Assembly (NCBI GenBank): GCA_034401795.1
Contig: JAVVLW010002701.1
Span: 1 to 64,000 of the forward strand
Source: Chaetoderma sp. LZ-2023a
Taxonomy: Eukaryota; Mollusca; Caudofoveata; Chaetodermatida; Chaetodermatidae
Reading direction: 5' to 3'
Length of the DNA: 64,000 nucleotides
The notes below the pieces were generated by a model. It worked only from the letters and a program-made list of their open reading frames with translations, had not been told where the DNA came from and ran no database searches. The translations under genes were made by a program, and so were the position numbers. Below are positions 8,323 through 20,269 of this stretch, one piece after another. Each line of letters starts with the position of its first letter. Position 1 is the first letter of the stretch.

Positions 8323-8423
8323 GCAATATCAAAAGTATTAGGGAGGTAAGTATACTCTTGAAGTGAAATAAACGAAATCTAGGATTTCTTTTTTCACGAG
8401 AGAGTTGATACTTACCTCCCTAG
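8323..8423 (+). repeat. Internal complementary region, DIRS-A
   Basis: 8323-8368 is the reverse complement of the left end of the element (from 1655). 8369-8422 is the reverse complement of the right end (up to 8706). The two are fused head to head, so the region reads as the complement of a circle junction. It is a diagnostic DIRS structure thought to template completion of the ends. Confidence 0.93.
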
Positions 8424-8491
8424 ATACGGACCCGGCCTCTCCACCCCACAGAGGCTCGGTCTTCAGGCTCTTAATAGTTGCATGTGTGTCA

Positions 8492-8667
8492 GCCAATAAT
8501 CTAGTCAGAGGAAGTGCTAGTCTGCGCATGCGCGGTGGTGGGGCTGGCATCCGCCGGACTGCGCTCTGACTCCCTGCCCAGTAGGGGCACCTAGCTGTTT
8601 TAATCTGAGTGTTTATTGAGTGAAAGCCAATATTTAGCAATATCAAAAGTATTAGGGAGGTAAGTAT
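8492..8667 (+). repeat. Right inverted terminal repeat, DIRS-A
   Basis: Inverted copy of 1670-1846, followed by a right-specific extension of about 39 bp to 8706. Contains the GCGCATGCGC palindrome and a strong splice-donor-like GGGAGGTAAGTAT at its outer edge. Confidence 0.9.
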
Positions 8668-8887
8668 CAACTCTCTCGTGAAAAAAGAAATCCTAGATTT
8701 CGTTTATTTTTCTTGAACAAATTTAAGGGTTAAAGGGTTAAAATCATTCCAATTATTCAGATTAAGTTTGGTAGATAGTTTTATGCGACCACTTAATTTT
8801 GGTACCATAAGAGGGTGATATCCTTGATTTGATGGGCCGCAGAGTGTATGTTAATGACAGGTTTGCCCGGAGTGTGACAGGCGTAAT

Positions 8888-9145
8888 GGACCTTTGCAGT
8901 TTATCCATCAATCATTTGATGCCATAATCAACTGTGATAATCGGTGACATGTAGTATGACATCATAATCTATAGGCAGCAACAGCACCCAGTCAAATTAG
9001 TTTCAAAATATTCAACAGCCTACCCGTATAGTTTTCTGGAAACTGATAGTCAGGGAGTTTTGATCGATCCCAACACGGGCAAAGCGTGGGTAGAGCTTAG
9101 CTCTAGAGATGGGCAGGGCATAGCTAAAACTGAACTCCTTCATTG
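8888..9145 (+). repeat. P-family repeat
   Basis: Contains 'tgatgccataatcaac', then 'ggcagcaacagcacccagtc', 'tttcaaaatattcaacag' and the tail 'gagcttagctctagagatgg'. One arm of the central palindrome is missing. Confidence 0.7.
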
Positions 9146-9909
9146 ACTGGCAGATGTGATTAGAATATTTAATAGCAATAAAATGACATTTTAATCCCTT
9201 GCCCATTAATCTCAATAACTCCATATTATTTTTATAAATAGAATTAGCTATTTGCCCAATGTGAAAGTTATTGTCCTTGAGATAAAATAATGGAATTTAT
9301 GGGAAAAGCGTAACATAGTTACAAAATGGATCGCATATGATGATGATTACTCTTCAGTCGGAAGCTAGAACAAAATCCAGACATCCTGACTATCATTATT
9401 AATGATTTTCATTTCAGAATTGTGGATGATTGTTGGGAATTATTGCTTTTTCCGCATGGCGTGTGACATGGGAATAAAGCAACATTTCTCAACAAGAATT
9501 ATCAACGATCCTCGAGCGAGATCATAGATAATGTTCGTCAGGACGTCCCTAATCCTTGCAATCCATTTGTAGATTTAATCACCCAGTTCTCGATTACTGT
9601 TATTGATTTAAGCTTGTGCTAGAAATTTAAACTTTCAATCTGAGATCTCATGTTGAACTTGTAATAACTTGTGGTGATGAGTAACATTTAGTTTTCTCCT
9701 TATAATACTTTGATCATTTAACACTTCTAAGATCTAAGGAATACTCTGGGGAATATCTTGAAATTAATTTACTGGAAGACATTGCTTCCTAAGCCAGCAA
9801 AGGCTTCTAGCCATATTATTTACAAAATATTCAACAACATTTTGTATTCCAGTATGGATGCCTTAGCCATTTACTCCTTAAATTTGGCATGAAACTGTCC
9901 CTTTTCCTT
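9146..9909. other. Non-coding, no gene seen
   Basis: Unassigned AT-rich DNA. No ORF with family resemblance. Confidence 0.6.
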
Positions 9910-10078
9910 TAAAAAATGTCCATTTGCAGACCAAGATTACTTTTGAAAATTTATCACTGGAATGAATGACTCAGTTATCGAGCTAGTTATTCCAATGGTA
10001 AAGTTTTGGTCAGTAAATGGCCTTTTCACAGGCCCACAACAGAAGCTGTTGGACAAATTGAGTGGTAAGTGGTTAAAA
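9910..10078. repeat. Hairpin MITE, diverged
   Basis: Shows 'tgtccatttgcagaccaaga', 'tttatcactggaatga' and the complementary arm 'tattccaatggtaaa'. Ends are degraded. Confidence 0.65.
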
Positions 10079-10267
10079 CAAAGGTACTATTCTTTCAATG
10101 TTGAAAGCATTAACCATTTTACAAATAAAGACAACAAATTGGAAATTACGGTTAAAATCCTGCTGGATATGCTATAAATAATTTGACTAAATTAGTCATA
10201 GGTAAATTGTTTTCCAAATGTTCACCAGTCTAATAATTTGATTAGAACAAAATCCAGTGCTTAGCTT

Positions 10268-11666
10268 ACCTGGCCCTTGAGCCAAGTGAGCTTATGCCGT
10301 GGCGACCATCCATCGCCCATCCATCCGTTGTCTGTCCGTCAACTTTTGCTTTAAAACACTACTCATTAACCACTTGGGCGATTTCAACCAAATTTAGCTG
10401 GAAGGTCCCTATGGTCGTAGGCTCAAGAACCTCCATTCGGATTTCAATTCATCAATATTTTGGGTGAAAATCTTAGATTTTATGAAAAATGTACCGAAAA
10501 TAGTCAAATTGCTTCTTACCATTCTGAGCGATTTCAACCAAATTTGGCTAAAAGGATCCTGTGGTGATGGGATCCAGAACATCCAATCGGAATTTTTATT
10601 CATCAATTTTTTGGGTGAAAATGTTAGATTTTATGAAAAATTTATTGGAAATGGTCAAAATGCTACTCCTCCATAGTTGCTTAACATATTTCAACCAAAT
10701 TTGGTTAGATGGATTCTATGGTGGTAGGCTCCAGAAATTCCATTCAGAATTTTGATTCGTCAATTTTTTGGGTGAAAATCTTAGATTTTATGACAAATTT
10801 ACCGGAAATTGTCAAATTGGTTTTTTCTGTCAACTTAACTGATTTCAAGTAAATTTGCCCAATAGGATCTTATGATCCTATGACCATAGTGTCTAGAACT
10901 ATTAATTTTGATTCAAATCTTTTGGGTGAAAATCTTAGTTTTATGAAAAACCTACTGGAAAAGGTCAAAATGCTACACCTTAGCTGCTTGACATATTTCA
11001 ACCAAATTTGACTAGATAGGTTCTATACTGGTATGCTCTACAATATATATTCAGAATTTTGATTGATCAATTTTTTTGTTGCATATCTTAGATTTTATGA
11101 AAAATCTAGCGGAAATGGTCAAAATGATACTACTCCTTGGCTGCTTGACATATTTCAACCAAATTTGACTAGATGGATTCTATGGTAGTACGCTCTAGAA
11201 CATCTATTCAGAATTTTGATTGATCAATTTTTTGGGTGAAAATCTTAGATTTTATGACAAATTTACCGGAAATTGTCAAATTGCTTCTAGTCAACATAAC
11301 TGATTTCAAGCAAATATGGCCAAATGGATCCTACGATCATAGGGTCTATAGAACTTACATTCAGAATTTTGATTCATAAAATTTTTGGTTGTAAACATCT
11401 TACATTTTATTACAAATTTACCGGAAAATTGTCAAATTGCTTCTCCTCCTTACTACTTAGAACAATTTCTACCAAACTTGGTTAAAATGATCCTATGATT
11501 ATAGGCGCCAGAATTCCCATTCAGAATTTTGATTGGTAGATTTTTCCCGTAAAATTTTTTTTCCATCTTGTTTAATGTAACGAATCATGTATATTTATTT
11601 AAATGCAAATGCTTCCAATGCTAATGATCCGGTGAGCGTCACAGGCCCTCAGGCCTCCTGTTTTAA
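10268..11666 (+). repeat. R1 interspersed repeat with internal tandem units, copy 1
   Basis: Starts 'gagccaagtgagcttatgcc' and ends 'ggtgagcgtcacaggccctc'. The interior is about eight imperfect units of roughly 150-157 bp, each with 'atttcaaccaaattt', then 'ctatggt', then 'gggtgaaaatcttagatttt'. Short ORFs here are by-products of the repeat. Confidence 0.8.
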
Positions 11667-12237
11667 TCTAGATTGAAAGGATACTAATTTAAAGGTACAA
11701 TAATACTGATCTAGTTAATAGCTGTGTTACAGTAAGTATGGCAATAGTTTTTCCATCATACTCGGTACTCACAGTCTGATTGCTTAACCATTGTAATGCT
11801 GCATTGCAAAGTTAAAATATGCAATGGCTTATAGAGGGCTGGTTTTGATTATGTGGATAGTTTGACCGAAAACTGTTGCTGTTATAGGCAACAACAAATT
11901 TCATGAATATCATTCCCAAAAGCAACACAAGTTTTCATTCTCATCAGAAGTGACTAATGGAAGCTGATAAATTATCATGATTCATGTTGACAAATGGTTA
12001 ATTCGATGATGCTAGATCTATGGCCTCTCTCTCCCTCTCTCTCTCATTAACAATTGCACATTACTGTACATATGGGGACGTAATACCTATATGCCATAAA
12101 TGAACATTTAATGAAAGGAAACGGTATCTATCTAACCCTTTCACTGACATGAGTCAATAAATTGTGTTAAAACTATTTTTTTCTTCATCCATAAATCGCT
12201 ACATGTATGTATTTATTTTCTCTGATCAAGAATTATT
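11667..12237. other. Non-coding, no gene seen
   Basis: AT-rich DNA with a short CTCTCT run near 12023. Nothing else recognised. Confidence 0.6.
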
Positions 12238-12343
12238 AGCTCCCCTGGCTTTAAAGGCCAAGTGCGCTTATGCCATGATGGCTGCCCATCGTCTGTCCAT
12301 CCATCATCCATCAACTTTTGATTTTAAAAACTACTCATTAACC
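12238..12343 (+). repeat. R1 repeat copy 2, 5' part
   Basis: Matches the beginning of R1 ('ggccaagtgcgcttatgcc', 'catcaacttttgattttaaa', 'actcattaacc') and is then broken by the Penelope-like insertion. Confidence 0.8.
12332..12343. repeat. Target-site duplication, left copy
   Basis: TACTCATTAACC, repeated exactly at 13300-13311 on the other side of the Penelope-like insertion. Confidence 0.75.
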
Positions 12344-13299
12344 TATTTCAACATCCAACCTTTCACTGATCACCTCAACAGCATCGACCAATGCATCCAA
12401 TTCACCAGCGAAGTCGAAGAAGATGGCCAGGTTGCCTTCTTGGACATCTTGGTACATGTCAGTGATTCCGGAACCACCAAACGTACCGTGTACAGAAAAC
12501 CCACACACACAGATCAATATCTAAATTTTCACTCTAATCACCATTTGGAACACAAAAAGGTCAGTCGTCAGAACTCTTATTTCACCGCGCAGACTCCATC
12601 ATCACAGAAAGATCAGACAAATAAGAAGAACATCATCACATCCAACAGTCTCACTTCGTGGATGAGAAAACCACCTCCACCTGGTAATAAACCACCAGAT
12701 GTCGAAAAACTTCCACTCGTCGGACTTACATACATCCAAGGCCTATCAGAACACCTTGGTAGACTCTTCAGAGAACACCACATCAAAACCTACCACAAGC
12801 CCGTCAACACCTTAAGATCACAACTAGTAAGACCCAAAGATAAACTGACCACAGATGAATGCTCTGGAGTCATCTACAAGATCGAATGTGACCAATGTGA
12901 GGGGACATACATGGGCGAAACCAAAAGGTCTCTCAGCACCAGAGTCAAAGAACATCTTAAAATCAATTCCAACTCAGCTGTGGCAGAGCATACAGAATCC
13001 ACTGGCCACGTCATCCCCACCAGCAGTGCCTCGGTCATCAACATTGAGACCAACTTATTCAAACGGAAGGTTAAAGAGGCCATAGAAATCTACAGGCATC
13101 AACCAACCATGAACAGAGACGAGGGCTACCGTATACCAGCAGTCTACCAGTCCATGCTGTAACGTGACTCCACAAGAACTGACCAGAGTGACGTTGCTAG
13201 CCACCGTCAGTTAGTGCTGAAGAAGTGACCGAGATGGTCACGAAAGCTACACTCAAACAATTTCTACATGCCGGAGAGGTAACTAATTTTTCCTTATTA
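12344..13299 (+). mobile_element. 5'-truncated Penelope-like element
   Basis: About 956 bp lying between 12 bp direct repeats, inside an R1 repeat. It carries the end of a Penelope RT, a linker and a GIY-YIG endonuclease, then a short 3' tail with the hairpin 'gaccgagatggtc'. 5' truncation with a short target duplication is typical of this class. Confidence 0.85.
12356..13162 (+). pseudogene. Penelope-like RT C-terminus and GIY-YIG endonuclease, broken
   Basis: The reading frame starts inside RT with FTDHLNSID...VAFLDILVHV and YRKPTHTDQYLNFHSNHHLEHK, the post-palm/thumb signature of Penelope-like elements. From about 12560 to 12660 the family signature (LLFHRADSIITE) continues in another frame with a stop, so small indels break the gene there. 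The endonuclease is intact in the first frame: CSGVIYKIECDQC, TYMGETKRSLSTRVKEH and AVAEHTESTGH give the GIY-like and YIG-like motifs, the catalytic Arg region and a downstream His/Glu. The open frame upstream of 12344 is chance translation of the R1 repeat. The palm with the catalytic aspartates is missing, so the copy is dead. Confidence 0.85.
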
Positions 13300-14735
13300 T
13301 ACTCATTAACCGGTTGGCTGATTTCGATCAAACTTAGGTGGAAGGACTGAATGACGATAGGCTTCCGAACTTGTATAGAAAACTTAGATTGATCTATTTT
13401 ACTGGCGACCATCTTGGATATTCCAATATTTTATGGAAATCTTTTATCAGGCTACCCCTCATTAACCAATCGGCCGATTTAAAAACGTTTGGATGTACTG
13501 ATCCTATAGTGGTAGGTTTCAACATTTCTAACAAGAAATTTGTTTGGCTACTTTACTTGCTAGCTAGACTGAAAATGTCTGAGAAATAGGTTTAAAAAAA
13601 CCCCTACTTATTAGCCGTTGAGCCGATCTCAAACAAACTTGGGCGGAATTACCCTATTTGTGTGCATGTCCAAACGTCTATGCAAAAATTTGATTGGCCA
13701 ATTCTTGGATTTTCGAAAAAGGTTTCGGAAAATCAGTTAAAAGAATACTCCTCATTTGCTGTTGACATGGTTTCAACCATAGTTGGCGGACAGGACCATA
13801 TATGTTCGTAGGCTTTTTCAGACGGCTATCTTGGATTTTCTGAAGCATCAATGTTTGCTTTAAAAAACTACTCATCATTAGCCACTTGGCCGCTTTCAAC
13901 CAAATTTTATCCTCGTTAACCATTTGGATGATTTTAACCAAACTTGACTGGATTGATCTTATAGCCACACACTTCCAAACATCTATACAGCTCTTTGATT
14001 GATTCATTTTTCTGGCAGCCATTGAAGATTTTCCAAAGATTTTCGGGGAACCTTTTTTAAACCCAACTTTTTAATCAATGACCCAATGTCAATGAAACTT
14101 GGATTGAAGGCCCCTATGGTGGTAGCCTTTAATACTTCCAACGAGAAATTTGATCGGTCATTTTCTCTCGTCCATCTTGAATTTTCCAAAAATTATTCGG
14201 AAATCTTTTTTTAAACACAACTCTAACCAATGGCCCGATTTCAATGAACTTTGGATTGAAGAATCTATGGTGGTATGCTTTATCATTTCTAATGAGAAAT
14301 TTGATGGGAAAAATTTTCCAGTGGTTATCTTGGATATTCAGAAAATGCCTTGGAAATCGGTAAAAAAAACTACTTACTCATTAACAGATTGGCAGATTTC
14401 AACCAAACTCGTCACGAATGGCTCTATAGTGGTAGTAAAGATTTTAGGAAAATCAGTTAAAAGATTGTTACTACTCATTACCGATCAGCCTGATTTTAAC
14501 CACACTTGGCTGAAAGGACCTTATCTTCATAGAAATCTGAACTTGTATACAGAAATGTAATTAGTCAATTTTCCAGGACCGTCTTGGATTTTCCTAAAAG
14601 TCTTATATTCAGAAATTTAATTCACCAGTTTTCCTGCATCCCTCTTGGATTTTCCAAGCATCTCTGGAAAATCAATTAAAAGACTACTTACTACTCGTGA
14701 ATCATTAGCCTGATTTCAACTAACCTGGGCTATTA
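13300..14735 (+). repeat. R1 repeat copy 2, continuation
   Basis: Resumes with TACTCATTAACC (13300-13311) and runs on with imperfect R1 units ('gatttcaaccaaactt', 'ctatggtggta', 'ttggattttcc'). It is more diverged than copy 1 and I do not see the 3' terminal motif. Confidence 0.7.
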
Positions 14736-15124
14736 TGTTAGTGGAGTTTGTTCATTCCCACTAAATTCTGTTTGTTTATTATCATAGAGAGATGGTGTGC
14801 GGTTATCTAATGATTCTTGTAACAATACACTAATCTATCTATCTATTTATCCATCCATTCATCTTGTTATTCATCCGTCCATCTAATCATCAGGTGTTCT
14901 ATGCATATGTCATATGTCAGCTATGATCTGTGATGACAAACTCATCCTTCCATCCACTTATCTTGGTATATCTACAGCACACATTGCAAGAGACTTGCAT
15001 TCTATCTGTTGATGAACACGCTAAAGTTACATTCATTAGAAATAGAAATTATATTTCTGGTGCGAGGTAGCGATGTAACATATAATTCATGTACAGTAAT
15101 GGTTGGTTTTAACTATTAATCATT
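14736..15124. other. Non-coding with ATCT/CATC-rich stretch
   Basis: Degenerate ATCT and ATCC tetranucleotides at about 14830-14890. No gene seen. Confidence 0.6.
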
Positions 15125-15350
15125 TCATGGCGAAGCCTGTGAAACGAGATCTCGACAGTGTTGCTGAGGAATGCCCTTATGCAGGCCAAGAGAAGACTAT
15201 TTTTGGAAATCTACCATTAGAATGACTGGCGTGATAACTGAGCCAATCATCCCAGTGCTAAATTTCTAAAAATAGTCTCTCGGCCGGCAAATGGACATTC
15301 AAAATGCAAATATTTGTATTTTCTTGATCAAATTTTGTCACTAAAGGCTT
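15125..15350. repeat. Hairpin MITE, diverged
   Basis: Central hairpin 'gaatgactggcgtgataact' facing 'gagccaatcatcccag', flanked by 'ggccaagagaagactat' and its complement. Confidence 0.75.
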
Positions 15351-15465
15351 AAAGATTTCATCAAGAAAATCTCAATTTTCTAATAGAAACCATGGCCATT
15401 TACGTGAGAGAAACATTTTTAAAACCCTCTCGTGTCAGCAGCGCCTAAAAATTCTACTTATATCA

Positions 15466-15842
15466 ATTAACCTTTTAATGGTCAACATTTTTCAAGAAAA
15501 TAATAATTTTTATAATAAAGTTTACAAAAATTACTCCGTTATCGTGCAAATAGACATTACTCAAGACCACTACAGGTACTGTTTTTTGGCCGCCTTGACC
15601 ATCAAGATGGTCAAGAAAATCCATTTTTTTCGTAGCTAGTGTCTATTTGCCAGCTGAGAGACTATTTTTGAAAATTTACCACTAGAGTGACTGGCTCGGT
15701 TATTGCAAGAGGGGTTAATGGCTCTGTTATTGAGACAGTCATTCCAGTGGTAAGTTAACAAATTATCTTCTTGACCTGTGGATCGAGATTTCTCAAGACC
15801 ACTGCAGAAGCCATTGCGGCCAGATTGACTATTAAAGGGTTA
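15466..15842. repeat. Two adjacent hairpin MITE relics
   Basis: The first begins 'ccttttaatggtcaac'. The second has 'tttgaaaatttaccactag', 'ggctcggttattg', 'gagacagtcattccagtgg' and ends 'gactattaaagggtta'. A small insertion separates the arms of the second. Confidence 0.65.
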
Positions 15843-15944
15843 CCCTCATTATACGGTCAAACCTGTGTATAATAGTCACTAAAAAAATGTGGTTTCAGAA
15901 TCCTTTATTTGTCAAATTTTCTTTAAAAAATCAACATATTTGCT

Positions 15945-16133
15945 TTTTAATGTCCATTTGCAGGCCTAGTGAGAAGTCTTTTTTTGAAAATTTATAACAA
16001 ATGACCGGCTCGGTTATCGAGCTAGGCATTTCAGTGGTAAATCTTCTACATTAGTTTTCTATTGGCTTTGCAAATGGACATTTCTAAGACCACTTCAGTG
16101 GCTGGTTTTGGAGAGGTTGACCATTAAAGTGTT
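15945..16133. repeat. Hairpin MITE, diverged
   Basis: 'tgtccatttgcaggcc', 'ccggctcggttatcgagcta' and 'ggttgaccattaaagtgtta' in the order seen in better copies. Confidence 0.7.
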
Positions 16134-16971
<838 letters not shown>

Positions 16972-17036
16972 TGTGCTATTATCGTGGCATATGGTTCTTT
17001 GTCAGACGTGTCAGAAATGTAAAAAAATTTGAGATA

Positions 17037-17135
17037 GACAGGCAGGCAGGCAGGCAGACATGGAGGCATAGAGCCAACCAGACAGGTAAGCAGGCAAGCA
17101 GATGGATGGATGGATGGATGGATGGATGGATGGGT
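17037..17135. repeat. GGCA and GATG tetranucleotide repeats
   Basis: 'gacaggcaggcaggcagg' degenerates rightward into (GATG)n at 17101-17131. Confidence 0.9.
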
Positions 17136-17466
17136 TGGCGAGCGGGCGGGTGAGCAGACTTATTTATACTTGTAAATAGCAATGAACAATGTTAGTTTAT
17201 CAAATTGGTTTACTCAGTAAAGTGGACCAATTAATGCAGTAAATAGTACTGCATACGATTTCACTTTCAATCATGTCAGTTGAAATGCATTATTATTTAA
17301 TTCATTATTTTCTGTGGAAGCCTACATTCTGTTAAACAAGTGTGACGCACGACATGTAAGGTTGCCACGTGATGGCAATGAACTATCAAACAGACAGACT
17401 TAAATACCAAGTGCCAAGCGCAACTAAAATAAAAAAAATTTGTCATTTATTCAACCCTAACCCTAA

Positions 17467-17575
17467 CTATCAAATTTGTTGAAGAAAAAGTAATTTTCTC
17501 ATAGAAAATGCCCATTTGCAGATCAAGAGAAAACTAATTTTGACAATTTACCACTGGAATGACTGGCTTTCCGGT
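17467..17575. repeat. Half of a hairpin MITE
   Basis: One arm only: 'gcccatttgcagatcaagag' to 'ccactggaatgactggct', ending abruptly. Confidence 0.65.
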
Positions 17576-19177
17576 TTAAATATGCCCGTATTGGCGTGAA
17601 TAATGTGAGTAGTGAAACATTATTCTTTGGTCATCGTTTCCATGCGTAAATGTAATCTATACAGTTACAATCGTGGTGTAGGTGGTGGGTGTGGGTGGGT
17701 GTCATCACGTCTGTGACTACAACCACCACTATGGCAACATCGATCGTCTCCAAAACAACTAGCTTCTTCCGTGTGATGGAAGTAGTCCACATAAACATTT
17801 CAATGTTGTGGAAAAGCAAAACTTTTTAGTTAATAAACAAATTTTAAATAAGTAGGTGAACCAGATGTTTAGAGATCGCGAGCGTATCATCTTTACGTAC
17901 AGTGAAGCTCATAAATAAGTTTACACATTTCTGAAGCAAAAACAGAAACATGTTAACTAGTTAGTACCATATGAACACGATGTAAGAAACGTTCTGTTGA
18001 ATATTTTGAACATAATTGGGTTGACAGTAAGCAGTATGTTTTAAGTTATTTCTAAGCTGTGACCCTGCAACTCATGCGGACGGCAGTGAAAGCTGCGCTA
18101 TCACTGCCTAAAATGTAAACAAACTGTGTTCTCGATACTATTTTATGTAGACTATAAAGAAATAGATTAGTTTTATTAATAGATTTATATTTAATTGGCA
18201 TTTTAGTTAATTTTAAGCACCTAATTGCTATATTACAATCGTAAATTTATTCATAGGCATATACAATGGTAAATTGTGATCGTACACGCCAGTGTGCTGC
18301 TACTAATTCACATTGAAAAGTTATGCATTTGTGTACATGATCCTACACGCGCGTGTCTATATAGCCTGTGTAAAATCATTAAAGTCAATCCAGAAAGATA
18401 TAGCATTCGTATAATTGTATTCCAAAAAGTATGTGGTGATGTTTGATTAGATATAGCCTATCCCTGAACCTCGCACCGATCATATATACTATTCATGATA
18501 TAGGCCCACATCTGTCCATGTAGCCTACACGCACAACGTAGACTATATTGCCTATTGCTCTATTAGAATAACGTCTAAAGCACATGAGATGACTGAAAAT
18601 GTATACCACTGGTATTTTTGCATAAGCCTACTTTTGCAATTCTCAAACCAATATAATTTCAGGTCTAATTCACGTACACGAATCCCGCTGTTACTGTCAC
18701 CACCAACTGTATGGCGTATGTTAGCATTATGATGTTAGTCACCATAGAGGTCGATCTGTCCTTGAATCGACAAAAATATCATCCACTTTTGCGATATTAC
18801 TGAATCTTTGTTCGACTTGAACAATGTATATGTCCATGTGCGAACAATGAATTGCCATACAACACCGATGTGTAAAAAAATATGCACGTAGGTGCCTAAT
18901 ACACGCAGTAGTAGGCGCCTATGCTCCCTATGGTATTATTTCGAACAGTAATCTGACAGGAATTGATGGCTGCTTCCCGGTGTGACGTCACAACTTTAGC
19001 TTGATAGTTGAAAACGTTTGGTTGTCAAGATGGTTGCTATGTGCTTATCTCAGCTTTGGCTGGGCCGATTTAAAACATTTAAATAGCATTTTGTTCTTGT
19101 AGTAAAGGAGAATATATATTATGATTGTCAAGTTAATCAGAGCAATCGGGTAGCTAGTTCTCACAACAGCTTTAACA
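17576..19177. other. Non-coding block, mostly unique
   Basis: No supported gene. A P-like subfamily copy ('acgttctgttgaatattttg') lies at about 17940-18065. A CRE-like 'tgtgacgtcacaac' at about 18980 could mark regulatory DNA upstream of the exon chain, but nothing else supports a promoter. Confidence 0.5.
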
Positions 19178-19405
19178 TTTTAACACTCATTTCAACCAAA
19201 AACGGATTCTGCAGTGGTCTTGAGAAACGTCCATTTGCAGACCAAGCGAAGACTATTTATGAAAATTTATCACTGGAATGACCGGCTCGATAACCGAGCC
19301 ACCCATTCCAGTGGTAAATTTTCAAAAATAGTCTTCTCTTGGTCTGCAAATGGACATTTGTTAAGGAGAAATTTCCTTTAACAAATTTGAGGGTTAAATG
19401 GTTAC
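19178..19405. repeat. Hairpin MITE, well preserved
   Basis: Arms 'gaccaagcgaagactattta' and 'aaaatagtcttctcttggtc' surround 'ccggctcgataaccgagcca'. Ends 'ttttaacactcat' and 'gagggttaaatggtta'. Confidence 0.85.
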
Positions 19406-19538
19406 GTGTTAATGGGTTAGTTGTATATGAGAAACACAAACTAAAATTGGATACAGTTCAAATTTGCAATTTAAAAATCATGTTTATTGACTAATTAGGT
19501 AGATAATAATGCATAGATGTGTATTTCTCATATATCAG

Positions 19539-19686
19539 GAACATGGCGAAGAGAAGTGCATTATCGAGACACGAACCCGTGCAAAGATGGCTGAATGTGA
19601 GGGCCATTGTCTGCAGACATGCACTATCACCCCAGTCAAATTGGAGTCCTGTGGCTGTGGTGCTGGCGGTGGACAGGCGTGTAACC
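19539..19686 (+). CDS. Candidate exon 1 of an unidentified host gene (partial)
   Basis: 148 nt, open, between an acceptor (ctcatatatcag) and a donor (AACC|GTAAGC), entering in phase 0 and leaving in phase 1. It encodes 49 residues with seven cysteines (KC, EC, HC, TC, SC, GC, AC), ending in a Gly-rich GCGAGGGQACN. It joins in frame to the exon at 32477. I do not recognise the domain: cystine-rich spacing suggests a metal-binding or disulphide module, but later exons look nuclear. It may instead be the last piece of a separate gene, because the frame also runs on to a stop at about 19727 if the donor is not used. Confidence 0.5.
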
Positions 19687-19887
19687 GTAAGCTTCTGAAG
19701 AAATTGGGCATGGCTTTGGAACCTTAAAATAAACTGAGTTTATTATTATGCTTGTTTTGATTTTGTTTTAGCTTTTAGACCTTGTTTCCTTGTTTGTCTG
19801 TTTTTTCTATGTTTGTTTTGCATGCTTTTCCTATGCTTGTATTATGTATAGTAGACATAGCTGGATAGGTTTCCTAATGGATAAATC

Positions 19888-20215
19888 CAGTTTATCGATC
19901 AATCATATGACATCATTCAATCAACTACATCACATGTAGGCTGACCTCATAATCAATTACATCATGAATGACGTGATAAAGTCCATCATAAATGCTTAAT
20001 ATTTGGTCAAGTTGTGCGAATTATATGTCTTTTATTTATTAAATATTCTGTTGAATAATTTTGAAACTAATTTAACAGGGCAGGCAGTAACAGCACCCAG
20101 TCAAATTAGTTTCAAAATATTCAACAGCTTACATTTTCCCTCGATCCCAATACAGGCAAAATGTTGTGGAGCTTAGCTAGACATGTCGAGGCATAGCTAA
20201 AACTGGATTCACCCA
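19888..20215 (+). repeat. P-family repeat, near full length
   Basis: Begins 'atcatatgacatcattcaat', then palindrome arms around 'cagcacccagtcaaattagt', then the 'gagcttagctaga' and 'catagctaaaactgga' tail. Confidence 0.8.
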
Positions 20216-20269
20216 TTACCCTGGATACACAAGCTTTGTATTTTGAATTCACTATTAACGAGTTGCACA

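Larger units (their letters stand above)
1655..8706 (+). mobile_element. DIRS-type tyrosine-recombinase retrotransposon, copy A
   Basis: A full-length element of about 7.05 kb. In order it holds a left terminal extension and inverted repeat, a gag leader exon, a 5' intron-like segment, gag, RT/RNase H/methyltransferase-like, tyrosine recombinase, a 3' untranslated region with a G-rich tract, the internal complementary region, and the right inverted repeat with a different terminal extension. No long terminal repeats in direct orientation and no integrase are present. Known DIRS elements replicate through a circle that recombines into the target by tyrosine recombinase, without target duplication. 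The ends here fit that, with only a few ambiguous T residues at the junction. All frames are open, so this copy looks recent and potentially competent. It is almost identical to copy C. Confidence 0.93.
1466..8741. repeat. TTAA hairpin MITE split by DIRS copy A
   Basis: The left part (1466-1654) begins TTAA-CCCTTTAACACTCA and contains the hairpin 'actggctcgataaccgagccagt'. The right part (8707-8741) ends with the usual 'ttaaagggttaa'. Together they form one ordinary MITE copy of about 220 bp interrupted by the 7 kb DIRS element. Uninterrupted relatives at 38344-38543 and 50787-51027 show the same sequence across the break. Confidence 0.85.

Noticed and set aside
1655..8706. Interpretation as an LTR retrotransposon or endogenous virus
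   Set aside because: Termini are inverted rather than direct, no protease, integrase or envelope is seen, and a tyrosine recombinase and internal complementary region are present.
10268..11666. Regularly spaced repeats that might suggest a CRISPR array or satellite gene
   Set aside because: Units of about 155 bp with no short direct repeat/spacer structure, in a eukaryotic context. It is an interspersed repeat with internal tandem units.
12164..12343. Start of the 332-codon frame upstream of the Penelope-like piece
   Set aside because: This part is R1 repeat sequence outside the target duplication; the open frame there is accidental.
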